Assembly (NCBI GenBank): GCA_026985685.1
Contig: JALSQA010000458.1
Span: 1 to 6,712, forward strand
Source: Campylobacterales bacterium
GTDB lineage: Bacteria; Campylobacterota; Campylobacteria; Campylobacterales; QNZT01
Direction: 5' to 3'
DNA length: 6,712 bases
Positions 1 through 5,872 of the stretch are shown here, in pieces. Within the stretch, counting starts at the first letter, position 1. The number at the start of each line of letters is the position of its first letter. Both the position numbers and the translations under genes were made by a program. Under the pieces are notes generated by a model. It saw only the letters and a list, made by a program, of their open reading frames with translations, made no database searches and was not told where the DNA came from.

Positions 1-164
1 AAATTTGGACTAAACGATTCATTCTCACAAAAAGTACAACCCCCTTTGGCAACTTTTCCATCTATATTTGGACATGTAAATCCAAGTATAGAGATAGGTG
101 TTTTGTAAACATTACATCCAAATTTTTGACGAAAATATCGCCCTGCTGTTAAAATTTCTCTCAT
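1..164 (-). CDS. Radical SAM protein, YtqA/YhcC (TIGR01212-like) family, N-terminal part only
   Basis: This gene starts at 164 and runs off the window at position 1, so only the first 54 residues are visible. They contain a cysteine cluster, C31-x11-C43-x2-C46, in the context FTCPNIDG...GGCTFC. This is the cluster that binds the [4Fe-4S] centre in the Elp3-like radical SAM proteins of the YtqA/YhcC type. The preceding KFG...VYKTPI stretch also fits the start of that family. Members use S-adenosylmethionine and an Fe-S cluster for radical chemistry; the exact substrate is not settled as far as I know. The start is well constrained: the purF stop codon lies in the same frame, 3 nt upstream, and this ATG is the first start after it. 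There is no convincing Shine-Dalgarno sequence, so translation probably depends on ribosomes finishing purF. It is likely the last or a late gene of the trxA-purF operon. Confidence 0.85.
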   Translation of the reverse strand, partial: MREILTAGRYFRQKFGCNVYKTPISILGFTCPNIDGKVAKGGCTFCENESFSPN

Positions 165-167
165 AAG

Positions 168-1505
168 TTACTTGATAAAATACTTTCCGTCAAAGCTCAC
201 GAGTGAATATTTTGTTTCCCTGCCTAAACTATCTAAAAGCCCATCTAAAGAGAGAAAAGAGAGACTATCTGCACCGATATATTTACAAATCTCTTCATCA
301 CTCATGTTAGCAGAGATCAACTCACCATAACTTGGTGTATCTATGCCATAGCGACAAGGATGTTTGATCTGAGGTGAGGCAAGTTTAAAATGCACCTCTT
401 TAGCCCCAGCTTCTTTAAGCATTTTTACAATCTGTTTTGAAGTAGTTCCTCTGACTAACGAGTCATCAATAATCACAACTCTTTTCCCCTCTATCACAGA
501 TTTTATAGGAGAGAGTTTCAAACGTACTTTCAAATCACGCATCTCTTGAATCGGTTCAATAAAAGTCCTGCCAACATAATGATTTCTAACAATTGCATTT
601 TCAAATGGTATACCACTCTCTTCTGCATAACCTAAAGCAGCTGCTACACCACTATCTGGCACAGGAAGTACCACATCAGCTTCTACAGGATTTTCACGTG
701 CAAGTCTTTTACCCATCTCGACACGCTTTTTGTATACATTTTTACCATCGATAATACTATCAGGTCTTGCAAAGTAGATATACTCAAAAGCACAAGGTCT
801 TGGGTTTGGTTCATAAAGCTGAATTGATTTTGGTTCTTTACCCTTTTCAAAAATCAACATCTCTCCAGGATTGATCTCTCGAACAAATTTTGCCCCAACC
901 AATTCAAATGCACATGTTTCACTAGCTACAATATATCCACCATTTTCAAACTCACCAAGAGCCAATGGACGAACACCATAACGATCACGTATAGCAAACA
1001 TCTTTGTACGACTCTGAATCAAAAGACAATATGCCCCTTTTATCTGATCAAGTGCTTCTGTAATCCTGTCTTGCAGATTATCTTTTTGGCTTCTTGCTAT
1101 AAGATGTATAATGTTTTCAGTATCCATGTAAGATTGAAAAATCGCACCTTCCTGGATAAGCTTTTCACGTATTTCTTCTTTGTTGATCAAATTACCATTG
1201 TGTGCTATTGCTATCTCACCCAAAAGATATTTTGCTGCAATAGGCTGTGCATCACTGACTGAATCACTTCCCGCTGTAGAGTAACGATTGTGTCCTATCG
1301 CTTTAGAACCTTTGAGATATTCAAAAGTATCTTCGCCTGAAAAGACATCTGTTACAAGACCTCTGCGTTTTTTTGTATAAATACATTTTCCATCACTTGA
1401 ACTAATTCCCGATGCTTCCTGTCCACGATGCTGCATCGCAAACAGGGCGTAATACGCAACTTTAGAAGCATTTTTAACATTGAATACACCAACTACTGCA
1501 CACAT
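168..1505 (-). CDS. purF: Amidophosphoribosyltransferase (glutamine PRPP amidotransferase)
   Basis: PurF catalyses the first committed step of purine synthesis, turning PRPP and glutamine into 5-phosphoribosylamine in the cytoplasm. The 445-residue product has both domains. The N-terminal Ntn glutaminase has nucleophile Cys2 directly after the initiator Met, QHRGQE at 25-30, GHNRYST at 71-77 and HNGN at 102-105. The C-terminal phosphoribosyltransferase domain has the PRPP loop VVIIDDSLVRGTTS at 343-356. There is no propeptide: removing Met1 exposes Cys2, as in E. coli and unlike Bacillus subtilis. Around the domain junction and the C-terminus the sequence nevertheless resembles the Bacillus type (CAFEYIYFARPDS, KHPCRYGID). 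It keeps Cys238 and Cys384, which match two Fe-S ligands of that enzyme, but the tail (KYSLVSFDGKYFIK) lacks the CxxC pair, so a normal [4Fe-4S] cluster is unlikely. It lies 9 nt downstream of dapB, and its ribosome binding site overlaps the dapB stop. Confidence 0.97.
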   Translation of the reverse strand: MCAVVGVFNVKNASKVAYYALFAMQHRGQEASGISSSDGKCIYTKKRRGLVTDVFSGEDTFEYLKGSKAIGHNRYSTAGSDSVSDAQPIAAKYLLGEIAIAHNGNLINKEEIREKLIQEGAIFQSYMDTENIIHLIARSQKDNLQDRITEALDQIKGAYCLLIQSRTKMFAIRDRYGVRPLALGEFENGGYIVASETCAFELVGAKFVREINPGEMLIFEKGKEPKSIQLYEPNPRPCAFEYIYFARPDSIIDGKNVYKKRVEMGKRLARENPVEADVVLPVPDSGVAAALGYAEESGIPFENAIVRNHYVGRTFIEPIQEMRDLKVRLKLSPIKSVIEGKRVVIIDDSLVRGTTSKQIVKMLKEAGAKEVHFKLASPQIKHPCRYGIDTPSYGELISANMSDEEICKYIGADSLSFLSLDGLLDSLGRETKYSLVSFDGKYFIK

Positions 1506-1510
1506 AAATT

Positions 1511-1516
1511 TCCCCT
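1511..1516 (-). promoter_or_regulatory. purF ribosome binding site overlapping the dapB stop codon
   Basis: On the minus strand AGGGGA begins inside the dapB TAG stop and sits 5 nt before the purF ATG. Ribosomes terminating on dapB are placed directly over the purF initiation site, so the two genes are probably translationally coupled. This also supports the purF start at 1505, which in turn places Cys2 at the processed N-terminus. Confidence 0.7.
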
Positions 1517-2285
1517 ATATCCCTAAACAATCTGTTATTTTGTAAAGTCCATTATCTTGTTTTACTAGCCATTTGGCTGCTTTTATCGCACCTTTTGCAA
1601 AAGTATCTCGACTTGTTGCTGTATGATTGAGTTCTATATATTCTCCATCATTGTAAAATCCTGCCGTATGCCGACCGACGATATCACCACCACGCAGTGC
1701 CATAACAGCAATTTCATCTTTCGTCCTTGCACCTATATTGCCATCTCTGCCACTGACACGTACTTTATCAAGCTCCAAACCTCTAGCTGCTGCTACATGT
1801 TCTGCTAAGGTGATAGCTGTACCACTTGGAGCATCTTTTTTGTGACGATGGTGCATTTCTACAATCTCAGCATCAAAATCACTCAAAGCTTCACTGGCTA
1901 AAAATGCTAATTTATTTAAAATCGCTACACCTAATGACATATTTGTCGCATAAAGTATAGGCATATATTTTGAAGCTTCCTGCAAAAGATTAAATTGATG
2001 TTTATTCAATCCAGTTGTACCGATAACCAATGGTGTAGGATTACCATCAATCGCAGTTTCCAATAAAGACTCTGTACCATTTGGTAAAGTAAAGTCAATC
2101 ACAACATCTGAATTTTCCAATAATGTTTTTGTATCATTTGTCACTAAAGTATCTTCATCTACTGTATGTCGAAACTCTTCTATGGCATGCAATGTAGCTG
2201 CTTTTGCAAGTTCATCTCCCTGAAGATTTTTAACTAACAACTCACCGACTCTACCAGTTGAACCATGTATACCTACATTTATCAT
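1515..2285 (-). CDS. dapB: 4-hydroxy-tetrahydrodipicolinate reductase
   Basis: DapB reduces 4-hydroxy-tetrahydrodipicolinate with NAD(P)H to tetrahydrodipicolinate, in the diaminopimelate/lysine branch that feeds peptidoglycan and protein synthesis. The 256-residue product has an N-terminal Rossmann motif, GIHGSTGRVG at 5-14, and a GTTG loop at 89-92. Its signature is HHRHKKDAPSGT at 145-156; H145 and K149 correspond to the catalytic His and Lys of E. coli DapB (H159 and K163). The C-terminal ELNHTATSRDTFAKGA stretch (218-233) is also typical. The length is slightly below the 273 residues of the E. coli enzyme, and no key residue is missing. The start is preceded by AAGGA about 9 nt upstream. 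The gene lies 25 nt after trxB and 9 nt before purF, in the same operon. Confidence 0.97.
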   Translation of the reverse strand: MINVGIHGSTGRVGELLVKNLQGDELAKAATLHAIEEFRHTVDEDTLVTNDTKTLLENSDVVIDFTLPNGTESLLETAIDGNPTPLVIGTTGLNKHQFNLLQEASKYMPILYATNMSLGVAILNKLAFLASEALSDFDAEIVEMHHRHKKDAPSGTAITLAEHVAAARGLELDKVRVSGRDGNIGARTKDEIAVMALRGGDIVGRHTAGFYNDGEYIELNHTATSRDTFAKGAIKAAKWLVKQDNGLYKITDCLGI

Positions 2286-2310
2286 ATTTTCTTTTCCTTA
2301 CTACTTTGAT

Positions 2311-3237
2311 TTAATGTGATTTTGCAACAACTTGTAGTGCTGCTACTGCACCATCACCAGCTGCACAAACCACTTGTTTTGGTGCCTGGATACGAATATC
2401 ACCAGCTGCATAAAGTCCTGGTACAGAAGTATTCATGCTCAAATCAACAACCACTTCACCCCATTCACTCATCTGACACAAAAATGTACCATCTTCTTGT
2501 TTTAGTACTTCATTGTTGACATTCATACCAACAAATATAAAAATACCAGGCACTTTAAGATCTCTTTGCTTACCAGATTTATCTACGATCATCACACCAT
2601 TTACACCCATAGCATCACCATAAATCTCTTCAACAGTGCTGTTTAATATAAGTTCTATTTTCGGATTGTTTTTCACTTTTTCTACTGTATTTGGTGCTGC
2701 TCGAAATGTATCTCTTCTATGAATAACATGAACCTTTGAACAGATGTTGGCAAGGTACAAAGCCTCTTCAAGTGCTGTATCACCACCACCTAAAACAGCT
2801 ACTTCCTTATCTTTGTAAAAAAACCCATCACAAGTAGCACAATTACTAACACCTTTGCCATAAAAAGTATCTTCACCTTTTAGACCTGCACGTTTTGGGG
2901 TACTACCTGTGCAAACGATAACATTTTTTGCAAGTTCTTCTTTACCACCTGCTAACAAAATCTTAAAACTCTCACCCTCTTTTGTCACACGAGAAACTTC
3001 AGCCATTTCATGTCTTAGACCAAACCGCATACATTGTTCCGGCCATGGCTCCATCAACTCCAAACCTGTTACAACTTCTTTGATTCCAGGATAGTTTTCT
3101 ATCTCACTACTTTGGGTGATCTGACCACCAGGTAAACCTTTTTCATACATGACAACATCTTTCAAACCACCTCTTGTAGCATATAAACCTGCGGTCAATC
3201 CAGCAGGTCCACCACCGATAATCGCTAAATCAAGCAT
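2311..3237 (-). CDS. trxB: Thioredoxin-disulfide reductase
   Basis: TrxB is a cytoplasmic FAD enzyme that passes electrons from NADPH to thioredoxin. The 308-residue protein is the usual low-molecular-weight type. It has an FAD-binding GGGPAG at 8-13, the redox-active pair C133-A-T-C136 followed by DGFF, and a second nucleotide-binding motif GGGDTALEEA at 150-159. An HRRDTFRA motif at 173-180 fits NADPH 2'-phosphate recognition, and a C-terminal FAD motif AAGD lies at 277-280. HRR favours NADPH as donor rather than ferredoxin. Start choice is supported by AGGAG at 3243-3247, 5 nt before the ATG. The partner thioredoxin gene trxA lies two genes upstream in the same transcription unit, with one small unnamed gene between. 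Confidence 0.97.
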   Translation of the reverse strand: MLDLAIIGGGPAGLTAGLYATRGGLKDVVMYEKGLPGGQITQSSEIENYPGIKEVVTGLELMEPWPEQCMRFGLRHEMAEVSRVTKEGESFKILLAGGKEELAKNVIVCTGSTPKRAGLKGEDTFYGKGVSNCATCDGFFYKDKEVAVLGGGDTALEEALYLANICSKVHVIHRRDTFRAAPNTVEKVKNNPKIELILNSTVEEIYGDAMGVNGVMIVDKSGKQRDLKVPGIFIFVGMNVNNEVLKQEDGTFLCQMSEWGEVVVDLSMNTSVPGLYAAGDIRIQAPKQVVCAAGDGAVAALQVVAKSH

Positions 3238-3248
3238 ATATTCTCCTA

Positions 3249-3701
3249 TTATTCTATCACTTCTATTTGAGTGTTTTGTTTGTACTGTGTCCCTTTAAAA
3301 CGTTTGATCTCGAATGCACATGGGATTTCATAGATATTGAAGCGTTGTATAAATTTCAAAAGTGTATTCATACCGCTAGTTATTGGAATAATACTATCTT
3401 CACCTTTAAATCTCTTTTGATACAGGTCAATTGCAAGTATAGGGTTGGTTTTTACTAGTTTTTGGGAAATATCTTTACTGTTTTGCATATTTGAACTATA
3501 AACCAACACAGTATATTTTTCTGATTTTGGCAAAAAGATATCTTTTTGCATATAAAATACATTGTTTTGAAAATCAAAAAATTTATACTCTGAAAATTTA
3601 TAGTTATAGTAAGCAAATGCACCGGCGACCATCAAGGCACCGAAGAAGGAAGCAAATACATAAGTGAGGGAAAAATGATTTCCCTTTTTTCTTGTTCTCA
3701 T
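3249..3701 (-). CDS. Membrane-anchored protein of unknown function; possible cysteine-less thioredoxin-like domain
   Basis: I do not recognise this 150-residue protein by name. It has a basic N-terminus (RTRKK) followed by one hydrophobic segment at about 11-32, which predicts a single anchor with the C-terminal part in the periplasm. Residues 62-150 resemble a thioredoxin fold by eye. YTVLVYSSNMQNSKDI (63-78) lines up with the beta strand and active-site helix of TrxA, with Met72 and Ser75 where the catalytic cysteines should be. FNIYEIPCAFEI (121-132) lines up with YGIRSIPTLLFF, the cis-proline region. The only cysteine is C128, just after that proline. The protein stops where the last thioredoxin helix would start. 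It sits between trxA and trxB, 11 nt before trxB, which favours a redox or envelope role, but this is inference. The ATG at 3701 is forced by an in-frame stop 9 nt upstream; its ribosome binding site is weak (GGTG). Confidence 0.85.
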   Translation of the reverse strand: MRTRKKGNHFSLTYVFASFFGALMVAGAFAYYNYKFSEYKFFDFQNNVFYMQKDIFLPKSEKYTVLVYSSNMQNSKDISQKLVKTNPILAIDLYQKRFKGEDSIIPITSGMNTLLKFIQRFNIYEIPCAFEIKRFKGTQYKQNTQIEVIE

Positions 3702-3712
3702 GAAACACCATT

Positions 3713-3740
3713 ACAAGATAAGCACGATCGCTTATCTTGT
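3713..3740 (-). terminator. Perfect hairpin after trxA, possible partial terminator or 3'-end stabiliser
   Basis: ACAAGATAAGC (3713-3723) and GCTTATCTTGT (3730-3740) are an exact 11-bp inverted repeat around a 6-nt loop. It begins 10 nt after the trxA stop, in the 49-nt gap before the next gene. No run of T follows it on the minus strand (the next bases are AATGGTG), so it is not a classical intrinsic terminator. It could end a fraction of transcripts or protect a processed trxA mRNA end, giving more thioredoxin than downstream products. The structure is certain; its role is inferred. Confidence 0.5.
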
Positions 3741-3750
3741 GAATTTAAGA

Positions 3751-4068
3751 TTACAGTAATGAATCTATTTTATCTGCAAGTACTTGTTTACCAGCAGCTC
3801 CTACCATTTGATCAACCAATTCACCATCTTTAAAGAAAAGAAGTGTTGGGATAGAACGGATTCCGTATTGGATAGCGATATCTTGTTCTTCATCAGTATT
3901 TACTTTTGCGATAGTCGCTTTACCTTCAAAATCCTCTGCTAACTCTTCAACCACTGGTGCGATCATTCGACAAGGTCCACACCAAGGTGCCCAGAAGTCT
4001 ACTAAAGTAACGCCTTTTGCGATTGTATCTTTGAAATTGTCATTGGTTAATTCTACATATTTTCCCAT
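3751..4068 (-). CDS. trxA: Thioredoxin
   Basis: This is a 105-residue classical cytoplasmic thioredoxin that reduces protein disulfides, for example in ribonucleotide reductase and peroxiredoxins, and is recharged by TrxB. It has DFWAPWCGPCRMIAP with redox cysteines C30 and C33, the buried aspartate D24, and the cis-proline motif RSIPT (P74). The length is standard and there is no signal peptide. Start choice is supported by AGGAG at 4074-4078, 5 nt before the ATG. It is the first gene of the minus-strand operon, and the intergenic region upstream carries a plausible promoter. It is followed by a perfect hairpin before the next gene. Confidence 0.98.
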   Translation of the reverse strand: MGKYVELTNDNFKDTIAKGVTLVDFWAPWCGPCRMIAPVVEELAEDFEGKATIAKVNTDEEQDIAIQYGIRSIPTLLFFKDGELVDQMVGAAGKQVLADKIDSLL

Positions 4069-4114
4069 ATTTTCTCCTATTGTTTTTTATATTAATATAG
4101 ATTAATAGGCAGAT

Positions 4115-4120
4115 ATTATA
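4115..4120 (-). promoter_or_regulatory. Putative -10 element of the trxA operon promoter
   Basis: On the minus strand TATAAT, a perfect sigma70 -10 consensus preceded by TG, lies about 47 nt before the trxA ATG. Transcription would start near 4108, leaving a leader of about 40 nt. A TTAACA at 4141-4146 resembles a -35 box, but the 20-nt spacing is too long. Campylobacterota promoters often lack a conserved -35 and rely on A/T-rich upstream DNA, which is present here. The start site is inferred. Confidence 0.5.
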
Positions 4121-4140
4121 CAATTTTAATCTTATTTTAA

Positions 4141-4158
4141 TGTTAATAATTAATAACA
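4141..4158. repeat. Near-palindrome TGTTAATAATTAATAACA upstream of trxA
   Basis: This 18-bp element reads almost the same on both strands, with TGTTA and TAACA as outer arms and one mismatched pair inside. It lies just upstream of the putative trxA -10 and covers the -35 zone, where a dimeric regulator could act. The DNA is so AT-rich that chance symmetry is quite possible, and I cannot name a regulator. Confidence 0.25.
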
Positions 4159-4195
4159 CTCTTATAAAAAGTTAATAAATTTAACTAAATAGAAA

Positions 4196-4233
4196 AAATA
4201 TATCATATATTTTTATAAAAACATGATATATTT
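4196..4233. promoter_or_regulatory. 11-bp inverted repeat around the putative promoter of the plus-strand membrane gene
   Basis: AAATATATCAT (4196-4206) and ATGATATATTT (4223-4233) are exact inverted copies separated by 16 nt. The spacer holds TATAAA (4214-4219), the best -10 candidate for the gene starting at 4255. The arms therefore flank the likely -10 and the right arm covers the expected transcription start. This looks like an operator for a dimeric regulator or for two bound dimers. Because the arms are almost pure A/T, confidence is limited; the regulator is unknown. Confidence 0.35.
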
Positions 4234-4254
4234 ACCAAAAAAGAGGAGTAATAA

Positions 4255-4659
4255 ATGAATTTTTTAAAAAGTCTTATACCTCTAAATGTAATAGCTTTGA
4301 TAGTTATACTTCTTCATGATCGTGGAATTGCACCTGCTATTTTAGGCAGTGAGGGTAAATGTGGTGATTATCAGTTTCTTGCTATTGTTGCTTCTATCTT
4401 GCTTTTAACACTTTCATGGGAGCTTGTCAAAGCAACAATGTTAGCATCTGAGGGTTCAGGTTCATGGGTAGATTTTTTTATGTCTTTTGGATTTGTTATC
4501 GCTCTTATCGGATATGCTGTATTTGAGTATGCACAAACGCATAGACTACCTTCTGCTGCCTATGGACTCTTAACTGAAGCACAACTGCTTGATGTAATGG
4601 TAGGTTTTGTTTTAGCTATCACTAATGCAAGAAGGGATCTAAATCTAGGAGGAAAATAA
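4255..4659 (+). CDS. Small integral membrane protein of unknown function
   Basis: I do not recognise this 134-residue protein. It has four hydrophobic stretches, at about 7-20 (short), 40-58, 74-91 and 107-123, so three or four membrane helices are likely. The basic residues at the C-terminus (NARRDLN, 124-130) and the Lys at position 5 fit both ends facing the cytoplasm. The loop between helices 1 and 2 (about 21-39) holds the only cysteine, C36. A glycine/serine-rich turn (EGSGSW, 66-71) precedes helix 3. There is no signal peptide and no catalytic motif I can identify. Start choice is well supported by GAGGAG at 4243-4248, 6 nt before the ATG. It is transcribed divergently from trxA and converges on the OmpA-like gene, so it is probably a single-gene unit. 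Confidence 0.8.
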   Translation: MNFLKSLIPLNVIALIVILLHDRGIAPAILGSEGKCGDYQFLAIVASILLLTLSWELVKATMLASEGSGSWVDFFMSFGFVIALIGYAVFEYAQTHRLPSAAYGLLTEAQLLDVMVGFVLAITNARRDLNLGGK

Positions 4660-4670
4660 AAATCCTCCTA
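4646..4670. terminator. Short hairpin between convergent genes, possible weak bidirectional terminator
   Basis: TAGGAGGA (4646-4653) and TCCTCCTA (4663-4670) form an exact 8-bp stem around a 9-nt A-rich loop. The stem overlaps the last codons and stop of the plus-strand membrane gene and lies 11 nt past the stop of the OmpA-like gene on the other strand. Its position suits a shared terminator, but neither strand has a T-run directly after the stem, so termination strength is uncertain. Confidence 0.5.
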
Positions 4671-4681
4671 AACTAAATATA

Positions 4682-5845
4682 CTACTCAACCACAATCTCA
4701 ATGCGTCTGTTTTTTGCTCTTCCTTCTGGAGTATCATTGTCTGCTATCGGATTTAACTCACCCTTTCCAACTGCTTGAATCTTTGCTGAATCTACTCCAT
4801 ACTGTATCATCAAACGTTTAACTGCTTGTGCTCTTTTAAGTGATAGTGAGACATTATCACCGTGTTTTCCCGAATTGTCTGTATAGCCTTCAACTGTAAT
4901 ATATTGATAACCTTTGTCATTTAGTCCTCGTACAAAATTTAAAATCAATGTTTTAGAAGAAGGTTGTATAGTAGTAGAATTTGGTTCAAACTGCACAGCA
5001 AGTGTTTTTCTAAGTGATGGCAAAGGCTTAAAAGTTACACGGCGATGGCGTTTTGAAACTACCATAGGTTTACGATGGATGGCAGGCTTTTTATAAGTAA
5101 CAGGACAACCATGAATATCCACTACTGTATCTTTTCTGGTATTTGGACATATATCCATACTATCTCTCACCCCATCACCATCAGCATCTGAAAAGACAAG
5201 ATGAGTACTTCTTCGTTTTGGAAAGACATGATTTGAAGGTGTTTTTACAGATAGTTCTGGATACAAAAGGTTATCTCCATCATAAGCACCATAAGTGTGT
5301 TCAGCTATATGCCCCATTCCTCCAGTGCTTAAGCGAAAACCTACAAATACAGCTGCTTCACCCTCTTGTCCACTATCGGTAGTGATAAGCTGTATCCATC
5401 TAGCCTCGGTAAAAAACTTAAAATCATCATTTTGATATCCAAAAAATGGAAATTCTAACCCTCCTGCTAGTTGAACATAAGGAGAACTTTTGAAATCTGG
5501 ACGTTCGTTATTTACATATTCATATCCTAAACCAGCATAAGCATATGGTACGATAGCATTTAGATAAATTTCATTTGACTCATATAAAATATTGGCTGAA
5601 CCTTGTAATAAATAATCAACCCCACCATTTCCTTCGGAAATATTGACATAAGAGAAGTCAAATTTTGGCTTAATATTGTTACCTGTATCTACTGTGAGAT
5701 CAAGACCAAAAGTATGCTTTTGCAAGCTAAAAGTATCACTTAAACTACTTAAACCATACTTGAAACTCATAAATATATTATCCACAGCTCCAAGTTGAAG
5801 TGTTGTAAAAAGTGGCAACGAGATGAGTAGAAAACGTTTTTTCAT
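4682..5845 (-). CDS. OmpA-family outer-membrane protein with one TSP3 calcium repeat and peptidoglycan-binding domain
   Basis: This 387-residue protein probably ties the outer membrane to the cell wall. A signal peptide (KKR, then a hydrophobic core, probable cleavage after A20) leads into a beta-barrel-like region at about 22-175, rich in alternating aromatic and glycine residues. One thrombospondin type-3 repeat follows, with aspartates D220, D222, D224, D228 and D231 and cysteines C233 and C247, likely binding calcium. Residues 249-281 are a very basic linker (YKK, HRK, SKRHRR). The OmpA C-terminal domain covers about 283-387, with GYTDNSG at 320-326 and NRRIEI at 379-384. D323 and R338 keep the 15-residue spacing of the diaminopimelate-binding Asp/Arg pair of Acinetobacter OmpA. 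The start is supported by AGGA 6 nt upstream. It is apparently monocistronic, with its own promoter, and is converged upon by the small membrane protein gene. Confidence 0.93.
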   Translation of the reverse strand: MKKRFLLISLPLFTTLQLGAVDNIFMSFKYGLSSLSDTFSLQKHTFGLDLTVDTGNNIKPKFDFSYVNISEGNGGVDYLLQGSANILYESNEIYLNAIVPYAYAGLGYEYVNNERPDFKSSPYVQLAGGLEFPFFGYQNDDFKFFTEARWIQLITTDSGQEGEAAVFVGFRLSTGGMGHIAEHTYGAYDGDNLLYPELSVKTPSNHVFPKRRSTHLVFSDADGDGVRDSMDICPNTRKDTVVDIHGCPVTYKKPAIHRKPMVVSKRHRRVTFKPLPSLRKTLAVQFEPNSTTIQPSSKTLILNFVRGLNDKGYQYITVEGYTDNSGKHGDNVSLSLKRAQAVKRLMIQYGVDSAKIQAVGKGELNPIADNDTPEGRAKNRRIEIVVE

Positions 5846-5872
5846 GTATCTTCCTTGCAGAATTATTAAATA

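Noticed and set aside
1071..1262. Plus-strand open frame of 63 codons inside purF
   Set aside because: It lies wholly within a confidently identified gene on the other strand, has no ribosome binding site I can see and no recognisable protein character.
2316..2519. Plus-strand open frame of 67 codons inside trxB, rich in Leu, His and Gln
   Set aside because: It is antisense to the conserved C-terminal part of trxB; the unusual composition is explained by reading that coding sequence backwards.
5143..5382. Plus-strand open frame of 79 codons with a His-rich start, inside the OmpA-like gene
   Set aside because: The His-rich part is the reverse reading of the Asp/Gly-rich calcium repeat; it is a shadow of the real gene.
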